This document shows positions 25,689 through 34,369 of a stretch of DNA of 64,000 nucleotides, one piece after another. The translations under genes and the position numbers were made by a program. Below the pieces are notes generated by a model. That model had not been told where the DNA came from. It saw only the letters and a program-made list of their open reading frames with translations, and did no database searches. Every line of letters begins with the position of its first letter. The stretch's first letter is position 1. The stretch comes from Microvirga lotononidis (GTDB lineage: Bacteria; Pseudomonadota; Alphaproteobacteria; Rhizobiales; Beijerinckiaceae), in NCBI RefSeq assembly GCF_034627025.1, contig NZ_CP141048.1, positions 4,077,001 through 4,141,000 of the forward strand, written 5' to 3'.

Positions 25689-27563
25689 CTACCAGACGAC
25701 CGGGTGCGTCTGCCCGGTCGCCACGTTCACGAAGCCCTGCGGAGCGGCCTCGCACGGCGCGACCAGAACCCAGCGCCAGGGCGCGCAGGTGAGGGTGGCG
25801 AATTGCAGCCGTTCCGGAAAGCCTGGAAACCAGCGCGGGGAGAAGGTCGGCTCGTAGAGCCACTCGATCTTTTCCGCCGCCGCATAAAGCTGCTGCATCT
25901 CTGCGTCGAGTTCCATCGCAGGGCGCTGAGTCATCAGCCCGCCGATCTCGTAGCGCACTTCGGCCACGACCTTGCCGCCGTTGACGAGAACCCATCCGCC
26001 GCCGATCTCCGCCACCCGGTTCGCCACCATCGCCATGGCCTCGTCCGACGAGCCGACGACCCAGAGATTGTGCTTGTCGTGAGCGACCGTGCATCCGACC
26101 GCGGTATCGGGTGTCTTGGGCCCGCAGCCGAGCCAGAACATGCGCGAGACGAGTCCCTCGCCCGAGAAGCGGTCGACGATGGCGAATTTCGTGACGTTCC
26201 GCGCCGGATCGCGCAGGACCTCGCCATTCTCGACGGGCAAATCCATCGTGATGAAGTCGTCGGCCCAATGGAACGGGCGCAGGAGCGCGGCCTGCATCGT
26301 GTCCCGACCGGGTTGTGCCGCGATGGCGAAATCCTGAGGCTCAATCCTGCGCCGGATGTTCACGGTCTTCGAAGCCCAATCCGGCCAGTCGATGGAAGGC
26401 AGCGGCCCGAGATAGTTCGCTCCCTTGGACACGGGCCGTCCATCCGCCCAGACCTCGGCAATCGAGAGCCTTGTTACATCGTCGAGCAGTACGATATCCG
26501 CAAAGCGGCCGGGTGCGATGCTGCCGACCCAGGGGGTGAGGCGCATATGACGGGCAGGGTTGATGGTCACGCACTGGATCGCGATCTCAGGCGCAAGGCC
26601 CGACTCGATGGCGAGGCGGACATTGTAGTCCGTTGCCCCCATCCGCAGGGTATCCGACGCGCTGCGGTCGTCCGTGGCGAAAGCCACCTGCGACCAGTCG
26701 GAGAGGCCTCGCTCGATCAGCCCGGAGATAATCTCCGGCATCGAATGCGGCCTGATCTCGATGAAGATGCCGTGCCGCAGCTTGTTCCATACTTCCTCTG
26801 CGGTCCAACCTTCGTGATCCGAAGCGAGGCCGGCAGAGGCAAAAGCATTGATGGAATTGAGATCGCGCAGGCCGGCGCCGTGCCCCTCCACCACGCCACG
26901 CTTCTCGAACGTGGCCTGGATCATGCCCCAGAGGCGCTTGTGCGACGGGTTTTCCGGATTCCAGACGGCAGGCCAATCCATGACCTCATCAAGCCCCGCG
27001 ACCATCAGGCTCTCCTTCAGAAAGCCAGCCTGCTCATCGTACCCATAGTATCCACCGCCCCATTCATAGGCCGTCGGCGGAACGGCGGATCCGGGCAAGG
27101 GGAAGATCTTCATCGGCGAACCCTGCCGGCGAGCGGTCAGCCAGAATTCGAGATTGCTCGCGCCGTCCACGTTCGAGAATTCGTGGCTCGCTTCGCAGGT
27201 CCAGGTATTGCCGCGCGGCAGCACGAGGGCGGCTTCGTATTCCGGCGTGACGTGCGAACTCTCGATATGCTTGTGCACCTCGCCGAAGCCGGGGACCGCC
27301 GCAAGATCGCTTCTGTCGGCGTGGGCGAGAGCCGTGCCGGGATACGTTCCTACAGGCCCGGTCCAGGCGATGCGGCGGCCACGGATGGCGATCTCCTGGT
27401 CATCCAGCCATGTGCGTGTATGAGCGTCGAGCAGGCGCCCGACGCGCAACAGCATATCGGCGGGCCGCTTGCCGAGCGCCACAAGGACGAGATCCTGCCG
27501 GATGCGCACCTCGTCCGCGGCATTCACCAGGAGATCGTCGGGAAGCGAGGCAGATTGGGTCAC
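25689..27563 (-). CDS. Adenine deaminase-like amidohydrolase
   Basis: 624 residues, ADE family layout: an N-terminal beta segment, a metal-dependent barrel, and the adenine deaminase C-terminal domain (about 430-600, including CTVAHDKHNLWVVGSSDEAM). The first metal motif is HKH (His97, His99) in GFGEVHKHIESSH, where the family usually shows HVH followed by IESS. Other core parts are FIEIRPHSMPEII, FATDDRSASD and VTINPARHMRL. The likely reaction is adenine to hypoxanthine plus ammonia, but the altered surroundings of the first motif leave substrate open. Start GTG 27563; the gene diverges from nucleoside hydrolase across 83 bases. Confidence 0.85.
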   Translation of the reverse strand: MTQSASLPDDLLVNAADEVRIRQDLVLVALGKRPADMLLRVGRLLDAHTRTWLDDQEIAIRGRRIAWTGPVGTYPGTALAHADRSDLAAVPGFGEVHKHIESSHVTPEYEAALVLPRGNTWTCEASHEFSNVDGASNLEFWLTARRQGSPMKIFPLPGSAVPPTAYEWGGGYYGYDEQAGFLKESLMVAGLDEVMDWPAVWNPENPSHKRLWGMIQATFEKRGVVEGHGAGLRDLNSINAFASAGLASDHEGWTAEEVWNKLRHGIFIEIRPHSMPEIISGLIERGLSDWSQVAFATDDRSASDTLRMGATDYNVRLAIESGLAPEIAIQCVTINPARHMRLTPWVGSIAPGRFADIVLLDDVTRLSIAEVWADGRPVSKGANYLGPLPSIDWPDWASKTVNIRRRIEPQDFAIAAQPGRDTMQAALLRPFHWADDFITMDLPVENGEVLRDPARNVTKFAIVDRFSGEGLVSRMFWLGCGPKTPDTAVGCTVAHDKHNLWVVGSSDEAMAMVANRVAEIGGGWVLVNGGKVVAEVRYEIGGLMTQRPAMELDAEMQQLYAAAEKIEWLYEPTFSPRWFPGFPERLQFATLTCAPWRWVLVAPCEAAPQGFVNVATGQTHPVVW

Positions 27564-27646
27564 GGCGCACCTGTGGCTATGGTCAAATTCCGTCCGGTAT
27601 CGGATAAGCAGCCGAACGGACTCAATGCAAGGTTTCTAGCCCCGTC

Positions 27647-28570
27647 ATGCCTCACGTAAAACCCCGGCAAATCGTCATCGACACGGATCCCGGCATCGAT
27701 GATGCCATCGGCATTCTTCTTGCGCTGGCCTCGCCTGAATTTTCGATTGCGGGCGTTACGACCGTGGCGGGAAACATCGGTATCGACACGACGACACGCA
27801 ATGCCGGTCGATTGCTCGCCTTCGCTGGCCGGCATGATATCCCAGTCGTTACAGGCGCCGCCGCGCCGTTGTCCCGGCCGGGACCCGAGCCCCTGAACCT
27901 GCACGGCAAGGACGGCATCGGCGGCGTCGCTCTCCCGGCTCCCGTCCGGCAGCCGGAAAACCAACCCGCAGTCGAGTGGTTGGCGGAACTCCTGCTCAAA
28001 GAACCAGCCGGCGCCGTCGATGTTTTCGCCCTCGGACCGCTGACGAACATCGCCCATCTTGTTCTCGACAAGCCGGATGCCGCCAAGCGGATCGGCCGGA
28101 TCATCGCCATGGGAGGCGTGGTTTACGAACCCGGCAATGTCGGGCCGCGTTCCGAGTTCAATCTATGGGCCGATCCGGAGGCGGCGGACGTGGTCCTGTC
28201 CTCCGGGCTTCCGCTCGTGCTCGTGCCGCTGGACGTCACGCGTCGGGTCCGCGCCACGCGGGACTTCACGGCGACGCTGTCCGCGTCCGGAAAGCCGCTC
28301 GCTTCGATGGTCGCGGACCTGATCGAATCCTATTTCGAGACGTCGACCCATCAGGAGAGCCGTCCGCTTCACGACCCCTGCGTCATGCTGTTCGCACTGG
28401 CGCCCGAACTCTTCCGTCTCGAGGATCTGCGCCTGAGCGTCAGCACCGGACCCGCCGAGGAGGCGGGTGCGTTGACAATCGGCGAGCGGGGAACGCCGGT
28501 TCAGGTCGCCACGAGTGTCGACGGTCCGGCCGCGCTCGATCTTCTCGCCAGGACGCTGACGTCGTTTTGA
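27647..28570 (+). CDS. Inosine/uridine-preferring nucleoside hydrolase
   Basis: 307 residues. The N-terminal calcium-binding motif is IDTDPGIDDAIGILLAL, diagnostic of the IU-NH family; further conserved parts are TTVAGNI, VFALGPLTNIA, IIAMGG, SEFNLWADPEAA and the late HDPCVMLFAL. It cleaves the N-glycosidic bond of nucleosides to free base plus ribose. This feeds directly into the deaminases and phosphoribosyltransferase of the same locus. Start at ATG 27647, divergent from the adenine deaminase-like gene. Specificity within the family (purine, pyrimidine, or broad) cannot be told by eye. Confidence 0.94.
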   Translation: MPHVKPRQIVIDTDPGIDDAIGILLALASPEFSIAGVTTVAGNIGIDTTTRNAGRLLAFAGRHDIPVVTGAAAPLSRPGPEPLNLHGKDGIGGVALPAPVRQPENQPAVEWLAELLLKEPAGAVDVFALGPLTNIAHLVLDKPDAAKRIGRIIAMGGVVYEPGNVGPRSEFNLWADPEAADVVLSSGLPLVLVPLDVTRRVRATRDFTATLSASGKPLASMVADLIESYFETSTHQESRPLHDPCVMLFALAPELFRLEDLRLSVSTGPAEEAGALTIGERGTPVQVATSVDGPAALDLLARTLTSF

Positions 28571-28593
28571 GGCACGACTCTCAGGAGCCCACG

Positions 28594-29121
28594 ATGCAGA
28601 ATGAACCGCCCAAGCCGGAGCTGGACGAGGAGACGATCGCCTTCGCGCAGAGGGTCTTCCAGCATGCGAGGGCGGGCCATGCGCAGGAACTCGGCGACTT
28701 GCTGCGCATGGGGCTGCCGCCGAACCTGCGCAACGAGAAGGGCGATTCCCTCCTGATGCTCGCGAGCTATCATGGGCATGTGGACACGGTGCGGGTTCTC
28801 TTGTCGCATGGCGCGGATCCTGAACTCGCCAACAATCGCGGACAGACACCCTTGGCCGGCGCCGCCTTCAAGGGCGACATGCCGACGGTTCAGTGCCTCC
28901 TGGATGGAGGCGCTGATCCCAATGGTCGGAGCGAAGGCGGAAAGACCCCGCTCATGATTGCCGCCATGTTCAACCGGGAAGAGATCGTCCATGCGCTTCT
29001 CCTCCGGGGCGCGGATGTCGCGGCACAGGATGCGGGCGGTCTCACGGCGGAGGCCCTGGCGGGCGCGATGGGAGCTGCCGACACGGCGGAACGACTTGCC
29101 AAGGAAGCGCGGAGGTCCTGA
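28594..29121 (+). CDS. Ankyrin-repeat protein
   Basis: About 175 residues containing three to four ankyrin repeats, for example GDSLLMLASYHGHVDTVRVL, GQTPLAGAAFKGDMPTVQCL and KTPLMIAAMFNREEIVHALL. The N-terminal segment is a short helix pair (EETIAFAQRVFQHARAG). No signal peptide or catalytic domain. Ankyrin repeats mediate protein contacts; the partner is unknown. Start at ATG 28594 with AGGAG upstream, 23 bases after the nucleoside hydrolase stop, so cotranscription is likely. The stop is two bases from the convergent methyltransferase stop. Confidence 0.92.
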   Translation: MQNEPPKPELDEETIAFAQRVFQHARAGHAQELGDLLRMGLPPNLRNEKGDSLLMLASYHGHVDTVRVLLSHGADPELANNRGQTPLAGAAFKGDMPTVQCLLDGGADPNGRSEGGKTPLMIAAMFNREEIVHALLLRGADVAAQDAGGLTAEALAGAMGAADTAERLAKEARRS

Positions 29122-29123
29122 GG

Positions 29124-29981
29124 TCACGCTCGGGCCATGGGCTTGTGGGCCGTCAGGAGACCATAGTTCATCGATCCTGTCGTATAGGCCAGCCAGATGC
29201 GGGGAAGGCTCAAGGCGAAGATCCGGTTTCTGGAGCGGGCATCGAGCAGGTAACGCCGATAATGGGCCTGGGTGATGAGCTTCCCCGCCACGCGCCCGGT
29301 GCAGAGAGCCCAAGTCCGCTTCACCTTTGCGCTGAGATCTTCAATATGATCGACCTCGAACCCGGCATTGCCAGCCCAGGCGCGATACTCTGCAATCGTT
29401 CCCATCCCAGCCAAGCGGCCTTCGCGGCAAATCGGCTCGAGGAGAAAGCGTTCTTCCCACGGCTTGGCCTTTTCCCGAGCGAGCCAGGCATAGACGGCAA
29501 GCCGGCCGCCCGGTCGAAGGGTCCGGTAGGCCTCATCGAAGAAAAGCTGCTTGTCGGGCATGTGCTCGGAACTCTCGATGGCGAACGCATGGTCGAAGGT
29601 GCAGTCGGGAAACGTGTTGGCGAGCCAGTCCTGTCGCATGAAGCGGAGCAGGGGCGATCGGGCTGCGCGCGTCTCCGCCTGCCGGAACTGCGCCAACGAG
29701 AGGGTGATGCCGGTGACGTGAACGCCGTAATGCCCGGCCAGCCATTCCGCCGTCGCGCCATAGCCGCAACCGATGTCGCAGATGTGCTGTCCGGGTTCGG
29801 GTGCCAGCGTCTCGGCCAGGCGGGCGATCAACGCTTCGACCGCCTGAGCCGGCTTTTCCCGTCCGGTCGTCCAGAGTCCGTGATGGACATGCTCGCCCCA
29901 AACCTCGCGGTAGAACGGATCGAGCTCATCGTAATGATCTGCGACGGAAGCAGGCGACAGGATTTCCCTTGAGTGGATCAT
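29124..29981 (-). CDS. SAM-dependent methyltransferase (tocopherol/sterol C-methyltransferase-like)
   Basis: 285 residues. The opening HYDELDPFYREVWGEHVHHGLW resembles gamma-tocopherol and related C-methyltransferases, followed by SAM motif I DIGCGYGATAEWLA, motif Post-I VTGITLSL, motif II FDHAFAIESSEHM and motif III TLRPGGRL. It probably methylates a lipid-like or aromatic compound. Last gene of the four-gene polyketide operon: its ATG overlaps the FAD oxidoreductase stop by four bases, so co-translation is strong. Natural candidates for its substrate are the product of the type III synthase or its hydroxylated form, which is inference. Confidence 0.9.
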   Translation of the reverse strand: MIHSREILSPASVADHYDELDPFYREVWGEHVHHGLWTTGREKPAQAVEALIARLAETLAPEPGQHICDIGCGYGATAEWLAGHYGVHVTGITLSLAQFRQAETRAARSPLLRFMRQDWLANTFPDCTFDHAFAIESSEHMPDKQLFFDEAYRTLRPGGRLAVYAWLAREKAKPWEERFLLEPICREGRLAGMGTIAEYRAWAGNAGFEVDHIEDLSAKVKRTWALCTGRVAGKLITQAHYRRYLLDARSRNRIFALSLPRIWLAYTTGSMNYGLLTAHKPMARA

Positions 29982-31129
29982 GACGCAAAAAGCACGTTGT
30001 GCATGGAGGCTTCCTGCACACGGGTCAGCGCCGCGACATGCCGCATGGCACCGGGCCAGAGTCGCGAGAGCCGAAAGATCGCCTGCTGCCCGGCCGCGTG
30101 CCGCACGGCGCTATTCAGTGTCGAGGCCAGCCGGATCGAACGGCCGATATCGGACCGGACCCGGTGGTGGAAGATCGAAGCGGCCTGGCCATGATCGAGG
30201 TAGATCGATGCAGCGAGGCATCCGCTGTGCAGCGCAATCGACATGCCCTCACCGGTAAAGGACGGAATGACGCCGACCTGGTCGCCGAGCCGGAACAGAC
30301 CTTGCGGTTCGTCTCGATCAGGCCCGTGAAGGAAGCCATAGGGAATTTGGAAGATCGACAGGGGGCGCTCGAAGAGGGCTCGAGCGCATTGCAGGCGTTC
30401 GCCGAGATGCGGACATTCGTCGGTGATGGAGGAGAGAAGGTCGTCCCAGTTTTTCCCGACCTGTTCGAAGCGCTGTCGGGAAACGACGAGGCAGAGATTG
30501 GCGATATCCTGCTCGACCATCTGCAGCCCGGCATATCCGCCGCGGAACAGGATCACTTCGACGGCCCCGTCGAGGTCCTGCCGCTCATTCCGCGCCATGC
30601 GATAATGCAGCTTGAAACCGATGAGGTCGTTCATGGCGCCGGACGATGTCCGCTTTACCCCTCTGACGTCATGCTTGCCGCTTGCCAGGAGGACGCTGCC
30701 CGCCGCGATGGAATCGCCCGGTCCCATATCGATGGCGACCCCTGAATGATCGGTGGAAATGGACCTCACGGCCCGACCTCTGAGGATCCGGGCCCCACGT
30801 GCCTCCGCCTCCCGCAGCAGAGCCTCGTCCAGAACCCTGCGGGACAATCCTCTTGCGACGAAGGGAAGTTCGACTTCGATAAGCTTAAGTTTCCGGACGA
30901 GCCGCAGGCGCGAGATTCGGCTTGCTCCAACGGCATCGAGGTCGATGCCGAGATGGGATAGATAGGTTTGGGCCTCGATGCTCAGGAACTCGCCGCAGAC
31001 CTTGTGCCTTGCTTCGGCATCGCGCTCGATCACCAGGACGGGACGGCCCGCGTCGGCGAGGGTGCTTGCGGCCGACGCGCCGGCGAGGCCGCCTCCGACA
31101 ATAACGACCTCCTCGCGTCCTCGGCTCAT
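29978..31129 (-). CDS. FAD-dependent oxidoreductase (geranylgeranyl reductase/hydroxylase-like)
   Basis: About 383 residues. The N-terminal dinucleotide motif is VVIVGGGLAGASAASTLADAG, with Glu at the end of strand 2 (VLVIERDAEARHKVCGEFLS). The CGEF motif is typical of the geranylgeranyl-reductase family of flavoproteins; the later FAD motif is LFRLGDQVGVIPSFTGEGMSIAL. It could hydroxylate or reduce the polyketide product; in Streptomyces srs clusters the flavoprotein oxidises a resorcinol toward a quinone. The start ATG 31129 overlaps the preceding methyltransferase stop by four bases, and its own stop overlaps the next methyltransferase start by four. Confidence 0.9.
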   Translation of the reverse strand: MSRGREEVVIVGGGLAGASAASTLADAGRPVLVIERDAEARHKVCGEFLSIEAQTYLSHLGIDLDAVGASRISRLRLVRKLKLIEVELPFVARGLSRRVLDEALLREAEARGARILRGRAVRSISTDHSGVAIDMGPGDSIAAGSVLLASGKHDVRGVKRTSSGAMNDLIGFKLHYRMARNERQDLDGAVEVILFRGGYAGLQMVEQDIANLCLVVSRQRFEQVGKNWDDLLSSITDECPHLGERLQCARALFERPLSIFQIPYGFLHGPDRDEPQGLFRLGDQVGVIPSFTGEGMSIALHSGCLAASIYLDHGQAASIFHHRVRSDIGRSIRLASTLNSAVRHAAGQQAIFRLSRLWPGAMRHVAALTRVQEASMHNVLFAS

Positions 31130-31839
31130 TTCAACCGGCTCACGCAGAGGCGGAAGGACGGGTACCACCGGATCCGGGCCGCTCCAGGTTCGAGACCGGC
31201 CGAAGCCAGGATCGCCTCCCAATCCTTCCGGCGGAAGCTGCGGGCAATCGAGATCGGGCCATCGTGCCGGACGAAGCGGTGCCAGCGCGCCGCCCAGGAA
31301 AGCGCCCGAAAGAAGTGGAAGGGGACAGGGTGACGATAAAGGTCCGCGATGAACCAGCCGCGGGTCGCGACCCTGTCCATCCATTGGACAAAGCCTGCCA
31401 GCTCGGCATTCGTCATGTGATGCGTCGTCTGCGAGCAGATGATGAAGTCGATGGGGCGCTCGGGCTTGAAATCGAAGACGTTGCCCGTCCTGAAATCTAT
31501 GGAAACACCGGGCGGGGTCGCGGCGCGGGCGATCGGTTCGCTCATCGGATTGAGATCGACGCCGATCAGGTCGACGGGCCGGTTCCGGCGGCGGCTCCAA
31601 TCATGGATCCGCCGCAGCAGATCGCCGTAGCCGTATCCGACGTCGAGAACCGTCACGCGCTCATGGGGATCCAGATCGCGGGTCGCATGATCGAGCCATT
31701 TCAGGACAGGACCATGAGTCATGGTCACGACATTGACCGTGGCCAGGTCCTTCAGGCAGGCGCGGTAATCCTCCAGGCTGACGGACTCGGTGTCCATCCA
31801 CTCCGTCTCTGGGCTTCGCTCGGCAAAACTCCGGCTCAT
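31126..31839 (-). CDS. SAM-dependent methyltransferase
   Basis: 237 residues of class I fold. Motif I is VLDVGYGYGDLLRRI, the strand-2 acidic residue follows in LIGVDLNPMSEPIA, and motif II region is IDFIICSQTTHHMTNAEL. The C-terminal half carries HFFRALSWAARWHRF, a hydrophobic helix that may hold a lipophilic substrate. It lies 8 bases downstream of the type III polyketide synthase and is coupled to the following FAD gene. By analogy with SrsB-type enzymes it may O- or C-methylate a phenolic lipid; the analogy rests on gene order, not on residue-level specificity. Confidence 0.88.
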   Translation of the reverse strand: MSRSFAERSPETEWMDTESVSLEDYRACLKDLATVNVVTMTHGPVLKWLDHATRDLDPHERVTVLDVGYGYGDLLRRIHDWSRRRNRPVDLIGVDLNPMSEPIARAATPPGVSIDFRTGNVFDFKPERPIDFIICSQTTHHMTNAELAGFVQWMDRVATRGWFIADLYRHPVPFHFFRALSWAARWHRFVRHDGPISIARSFRRKDWEAILASAGLEPGAARIRWYPSFRLCVSRLK

Positions 31840-31847
31840 GGGAGCCT

Positions 31848-32939
31848 CTATTCGGCAAGGGTGAAGCGGAATGTCTCGGCCACGAGCCCCGGTCCAAAGG
31901 CCATTCCGAAGCCGTTCGATTTTCGGGGAGCGTCCTGCATCATCCGGTGAAGCACGAACATCAGCGTGGCGGACGACATGTTGCCGAAATCCCGCAGCAC
32001 GCCGCGGGACCAGTTCAAAGCGTCAGGGGCGAGGTCGAGCCCCTGTTCGACCGCATCGAGAATCGTTCTCCCGCCCGCATGAACGGCCCAGAGATCGAAA
32101 TCGTCCTTGTGCTGGCCGCGCAGGATCCCGCTCTCGTCGTTGCGGGTGGCCTCGTGGCGAAGAGCCCTGGCGATTTGGCCGGGGACCTCGCCGGACAGGC
32201 TCATCTCGAAACCGGCATCGCCGATACGCCAGGTGATGAGATCCCGAGTCTCCGGAATCGTCGCGACGCGGAAATCCTTGAGTGCGATGCCCTTCGGCTC
32301 GGCCGAGATGAGACTGGCCGCGCATCCGTCGCCGAAAAGCAGTGCACTGAGGATCACTTCGATGTCGGGGGTCTCCTGAAGGTGGAGCGTGCAGAGCTCC
32401 AGGTTGACGACCAGAACCTTGGCGCTGGGTTCCGACCGGACGATGTGATGGGCGACCTTCAGCGCGTTGACGGCGGCGGCGCAGCCCATAAAGCCGACCA
32501 TGGTCCGTTCGATGGATGGATCGAGACCCAGCCTCTCCATGATCTGCTGGTCGAGGCCCGGCGCCGTAAACCCGGTGCAGGAGGCGACGACCAAGTGGGT
32601 GGCCGATGCGAGGTCCTCGTTCAGGTCGAGAGCCTCGATGGCCTGCTGCGCGAGGTCGACGGCATGGGTCTCGAAGCGCTTCATGCGAGCGCCCGTCCCG
32701 GCGAACCGGCCCGGCTGGAAGAAGCCGTTCTGATCGGCCGAGATCTCCAGGTTTTCGCTTGGGGTCAGCGTGGAGTAGCGGTGTTCGATCCCGGAACGCT
32801 GGACCATCCGCCTGAAGATCAGCTTGTCTTTCCGCTCCGGCAGGAACTGGTCGACAAAGCCGATGAAGGTCTGATGGACATCGTGCTGCGGCACGGCAGT
32901 GCCGATGCGGTTGATATATGCGCCTGCCAAACGAGCCAT
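31848..32939 (-). CDS. Type III polyketide synthase (chalcone/stilbene synthase family)
   Basis: 363 residues, thiolase fold. The catalytic triad is Cys153 (MVGFMGCAAAVNAL), His287 (LWAVHAGGRTIL) and Asn320 (DFGNMSSATLMF). Also visible are the VVASCTGFTAPGLD loop and the late GFGMAFGPGL motif. Such enzymes extend an acyl-CoA starter with malonyl-CoA and cyclise it to a resorcinol, pyrone or phloroglucinol. Bacterial members with flanking methyltransferase and flavoprotein genes usually make long-chain phenolic lipids. It is the first gene of the four-gene operon below; an EamA transporter gene lies 118 bases upstream on the same strand. Start at ATG 32939. Confidence 0.94.
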   Translation of the reverse strand: MARLAGAYINRIGTAVPQHDVHQTFIGFVDQFLPERKDKLIFRRMVQRSGIEHRYSTLTPSENLEISADQNGFFQPGRFAGTGARMKRFETHAVDLAQQAIEALDLNEDLASATHLVVASCTGFTAPGLDQQIMERLGLDPSIERTMVGFMGCAAAVNALKVAHHIVRSEPSAKVLVVNLELCTLHLQETPDIEVILSALLFGDGCAASLISAEPKGIALKDFRVATIPETRDLITWRIGDAGFEMSLSGEVPGQIARALRHEATRNDESGILRGQHKDDFDLWAVHAGGRTILDAVEQGLDLAPDALNWSRGVLRDFGNMSSATLMFVLHRMMQDAPRKSNGFGMAFGPGLVAETFRFTLAE

Positions 32940-33057
32940 CCTGCCGATTCCTGGCTCCGGCTCACCGTTCTAGCGATCACAGAGCCCCATGAAGGCGAAG
33001 ATAGGGCAGCCCGGGGTCGGGGAAACGAAAGTAGGCGCAGAAGTCGCACTCTCGGGT

Positions 33058-33981
33058 TCACGAACGCGACAGAGGAGCGGCTACGCTCTCGGGCGGGCCG
33101 GCCTCCGCCGGGAGCGTACCGGGCGGCTGTTCGCGCTTGAGAGTCTGCTCCCGCGCGAAGATGAACAGGCCGGCGGCCACGACGATGAAGATCCCAACCA
33201 GCGCCATAGCATCCGGCCATTCGTCGAAGAACAATGCACCGATGACCAGGGCCCAGAGAATCTGGCTGTACTGGGCCGCTCCGAGGCGGTCGGCCGGAGC
33301 GTACTGCGTCGCGATGATGAATAGGGCCTGGGCGACGAAGGCGGTTGCCGCGAAGGCGAGCAGCAGAACCCATTGATGGGTCGTCGGCCAAGCGAAGCCC
33401 GGGACCATCATGATGCCGGCGATGACGGTCGTCGCCAGGAAGACGGTGCCGATCAGGGTGAAGCGCTTCTCCGTGTGGCCGATCATCCGGCCCGTAATGA
33501 CGCCGCCGGCTGCACACAAGGCGCCCGCGAGCGCAGCCATGTGGCCGGGCAGGAACTCCTTGAACCCGGGGCGCACGATGATCAGGACGCCGATGAAAGC
33601 GGCGCAGACCGCGAGGCCGCGGCGCCACCTGACATGTTCCTTCAGGAGGAAGATCGACAGGATCGTCACGAGGCTCGGCATCAGGAACAGGAGAGCGAAA
33701 GCCTCGGCGAAGGGCAGGCTCCGGAAGGCCATGACACTGAGCGGCGTCGTGATAGCGATCAGGAATACTCTGAGGCCCATGAGCCAGGGCCTGTTCCACC
33801 GCACGAGGTCGAGGAGCTTGTCGCCGGGCTTCATGAAGACCGGCGAGAGGAGGAAGGGAATGAGATATCCGAAGAATGTCACTTCGAAGGGATCGAGACC
33901 GTGGCCGATCTCCTTCACCACCGCGTCACCCCAGGCGAAGACGGCAAACGCGAGAAATGCGAGGAGGATACCCTTGACCAT
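33058..33981 (-). CDS. EamA-family (DMT) transporter
   Basis: About 307 residues with ten predicted membrane helices in two EamA repeats. The first repeat opens ILLAFLAFAVFAWGDAVVKE, the second near FTLIGTVFLATTVIAGIMM, and PFAEAFALLFLMPSLVTIL is a family-like stretch. The cytoplasmic C-terminus is Pro/Ala-rich. Such carriers export amino acids, nucleotide precursors or metabolites; the direction and substrate here are unknown. It lies upstream of the type III synthase on the same strand; a role in exporting its product is possible but unproven. I chose ATG 33981 over TTG 33999. Confidence 0.88.
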   Translation of the reverse strand: MVKGILLAFLAFAVFAWGDAVVKEIGHGLDPFEVTFFGYLIPFLLSPVFMKPGDKLLDLVRWNRPWLMGLRVFLIAITTPLSVMAFRSLPFAEAFALLFLMPSLVTILSIFLLKEHVRWRRGLAVCAAFIGVLIIVRPGFKEFLPGHMAALAGALCAAGGVITGRMIGHTEKRFTLIGTVFLATTVIAGIMMVPGFAWPTTHQWVLLLAFAATAFVAQALFIIATQYAPADRLGAAQYSQILWALVIGALFFDEWPDAMALVGIFIVVAAGLFIFAREQTLKREQPPGTLPAEAGPPESVAAPLSRS

Positions 33982-34063
33982 GTTCCAACAATCCCGCAAG
34001 GCGGCGGTGAGGATGCGATAAGACGGACAGACGCGCCCAGATGGGATGAGGAGGATAAGGGAA

Positions 34064-34369
34064 TTATCTCGGCATGACGAGGCGCGGGCGCTTGCGCTCG
34101 ACCACCACGACCTTCGGTCCTTCAGGCCGCTCGGGCATCAGCAGACGCTCTGGAGCGCGCTCGGACCGGCGGGGCAGGGGCGCGGACTTCAGCACCACGG
34201 GGCGCACCTCCTCCTCGGGAAGGCCCATGAGCTGCGCGGCAATTTCGACCTGGCTGTCGATATCATCCGTCAAGCCCTGCGCCGCGACGATCGCCTCCTC
34301 GAGAACCGGTGGCTCCACACGGGTTACGCGCCGGTTCCGGCTTTCGGACGATTTCTTCTTTGCTAGCAT
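34064..34369 (-). CDS. Basic hypothetical protein with acidic middle
   Basis: About 101 residues: a basic N-terminus (AKKKSSESRNRRVTRV), a helical middle LEEAIVAAQGLTDDIDSQVEIAAQLMGLPEEEV, and a proline/arginine-rich tail (PERPEGPKVVVVERKRPRL). The basic ends suggest nucleic-acid or protein binding, but no family is recognised. Start at ATG 34369 with GGAGAAG a few bases upstream on the minus strand, preferred to the longer frame. It precedes the EamA gene on the same strand by 82 bases. Confidence 0.6.
   Translation of the reverse strand: MLAKKKSSESRNRRVTRVEPPVLEEAIVAAQGLTDDIDSQVEIAAQLMGLPEEEVRPVVLKSAPLPRRSERAPERLLMPERPEGPKVVVVERKRPRLVMPR

Noticed and set aside
25704..27659. A 651-codon plus-strand frame opposite the adenine-deaminase-like gene
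   Set aside because: Arg/His/Pro-rich with no domain; the minus strand carries clear ADE motifs.
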